6,456 bases of DNA, taken from the NCBI GenBank assembly GCA_030426295.1, contig JAUHYY010000060.1:1-6456 (forward strand). The letters run 5' to 3'. The notes beneath the pieces are model-generated. The model ran no database searches and was not told the origin of the DNA. It saw only the letters and a program-made list of their open reading frames with translations. Shown here in pieces: positions 6,007 through 6,456 of the stretch. The first letter of the stretch is position 1. Every line of letters begins with the position of its first letter. The position numbers were made by a program, and so were the translations under genes. This DNA comes from a bacterium. GTDB taxonomy: Bacteria; Patescibacteriota; Gracilibacteria; UBA1369; GCA-2718715.

Positions 6007-6456
6007 ATGAAGAAAAAAGTAACAGTAAACGACAAAATGCAATCCGGGTATACATACTACATAACTGAACCCATGGGTAAAAATTTTGATCAGGACTTTA
6101 AGCCAGAATTAACACCAAAAGAGCTTCTTGAGATGGGAGTATTCGGAGGCAAATACATGACAGATTGTACAGATGAGTTCCCTGAAGATTGGTACGAAAA
6201 TGCAAAACTTAGTCCAGAAAAAAGAGATGCTGAGCTAAACTTTTTCGGAATCAATGCAAGTAAACCGCTAAAATACTGGCGAGAAAAAGGATGGATACAC
6301 CCCAACGATCCAAGAGGATGGTTCCAATGGTACTGTAGATACTACATGGGTAGAAGATGCCCTGACGATGAAAGACAAATCAAAAGATGGAAAGCTATGA
6401 CTAGACACATCGCTCAAGTTAAAAAGAACTGTATGCCAGGCCATCTAGAATGCAGA
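6007..6456 (+). CDS. Conserved protein of unknown function, partial at its 3' end
   Basis: An open frame starts with ATG at 6007, immediately after the cupin stop, and stays open for 150 codons to the window edge, so the C-terminus is missing. It begins MKKKVTVNDKMQSGYTYYIT and contains GVFGGKYMTDC (44-54), FPEDWYENAKLSP (58-70), FFGINASKPLKYW (79-91), GWIHPNDPRGWFQWYCRYY (95-113), GRRCPDDERQIKRWK (115-129) and KKNCMPGHLECR (139-150). From memory this resembles a strongly conserved hypothetical family found in bacteria and some eukaryotes with no established function; I cannot confirm this by search. It is rich in Trp and Tyr and has five cysteines (54, 110, 118, 142, 149). The dense conserved-looking Trp-Tyr-Arg core suggests ligand or nucleic-acid contact, but that is speculation. 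It is the third gene of the DUF1697-cupin unit. Confidence 0.85.
   Translation, partial: MKKKVTVNDKMQSGYTYYITEPMGKNFDQDFKPELTPKELLEMGVFGGKYMTDCTDEFPEDWYENAKLSPEKRDAELNFFGINASKPLKYWREKGWIHPNDPRGWFQWYCRYYMGRRCPDDERQIKRWKAMTRHIAQVKKNCMPGHLECR

Noticed and set aside
6090..6305. 71-aa minus-strand open frame
   Set aside because: It is antisense to the conserved partial gene at 6007-6456, which has clear motifs; it shows none.
94..6456. Alternative genetic code with UGA as glycine, as in Gracilibacteria/Absconditabacteria
   Set aside because: No gene ends at TGA, but none contains an in-frame TGA either, including the Gly-rich 638-codon dnaK. The standard code fits and the lack of TGA stops is expected at this AT content.
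1..6456. Mobile element, CRISPR array, defence island or new multi-gene system
   Set aside because: No transposase, integrase, terminal repeats, direct-repeat array or recognisable defence domain is seen. The region reads as chromosomal housekeeping genes with a few uncharacterised neighbours.

Overview
The window looks like a stretch of an AT-rich, gene-dense bacterial chromosome built around the HrcA/CIRCE heat-shock regulon. The HrcA is unusually short (240 aa), the GrpE is short (146 aa), genes overlap or abut, and none of the eight starts has a recognisable Shine-Dalgarno sequence. Together these suggest a small-genome lineage such as Patescibacteria/CPR. That placement is inference from gene architecture only. 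The standard genetic code fits: no in-frame TGA interrupts any gene, and the stops seen are six TAA and one TAG.

Layout. Positions 1-93 hold the promoter of hrcA. hrcA (94-816) and grpE (809-1249) overlap by 8 nt and form one transcription unit. Directly abutting grpE in convergent orientation, with zero spacer, is a minus-strand gene (1250-2458) for a predicted lipoprotein with motifs resembling the TraB/GumN/Tiki and EreA/ChaN-like group. A 202-nt divergent intergenic region (2459-2660) carries promoters for both directions and two short palindromes. An unrecognised 105-aa gene (2661-2978) follows. Then come a sigma70-type promoter with a perfect CIRCE operator around its -10 box, dnaK (preferred start 3076, end 4992) and a strong intrinsic terminator (5015-5044). 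A second plus-strand unit starts right after the terminator: a DUF1697 protein (5061-5588), a single-domain cupin (5575-6006) and a conserved protein of unknown function (6007 to beyond 6456). These are overlapped or abutted with no gaps.

How the parts work together. HrcA should bind the CIRCE and block the dnaK promoter until heat stress titrates or inactivates it. DnaK is the Hsp70 chaperone and GrpE its nucleotide exchange factor. dnaJ is not in the window. The hrcA-grpE promoter has no CIRCE that I can see, so HrcA may control dnaK without controlling its own synthesis. The small gene upstream of dnaK has no terminator after it, so its CIRCE-free promoter could supply basal dnaK transcription.

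I see no CRISPR array, transposon, tRNA, rRNA or clear phage feature. The most open questions are the lipoprotein, the 105-aa protein, the promoter-embedded palindromes and the conserved family cut off at the right edge.
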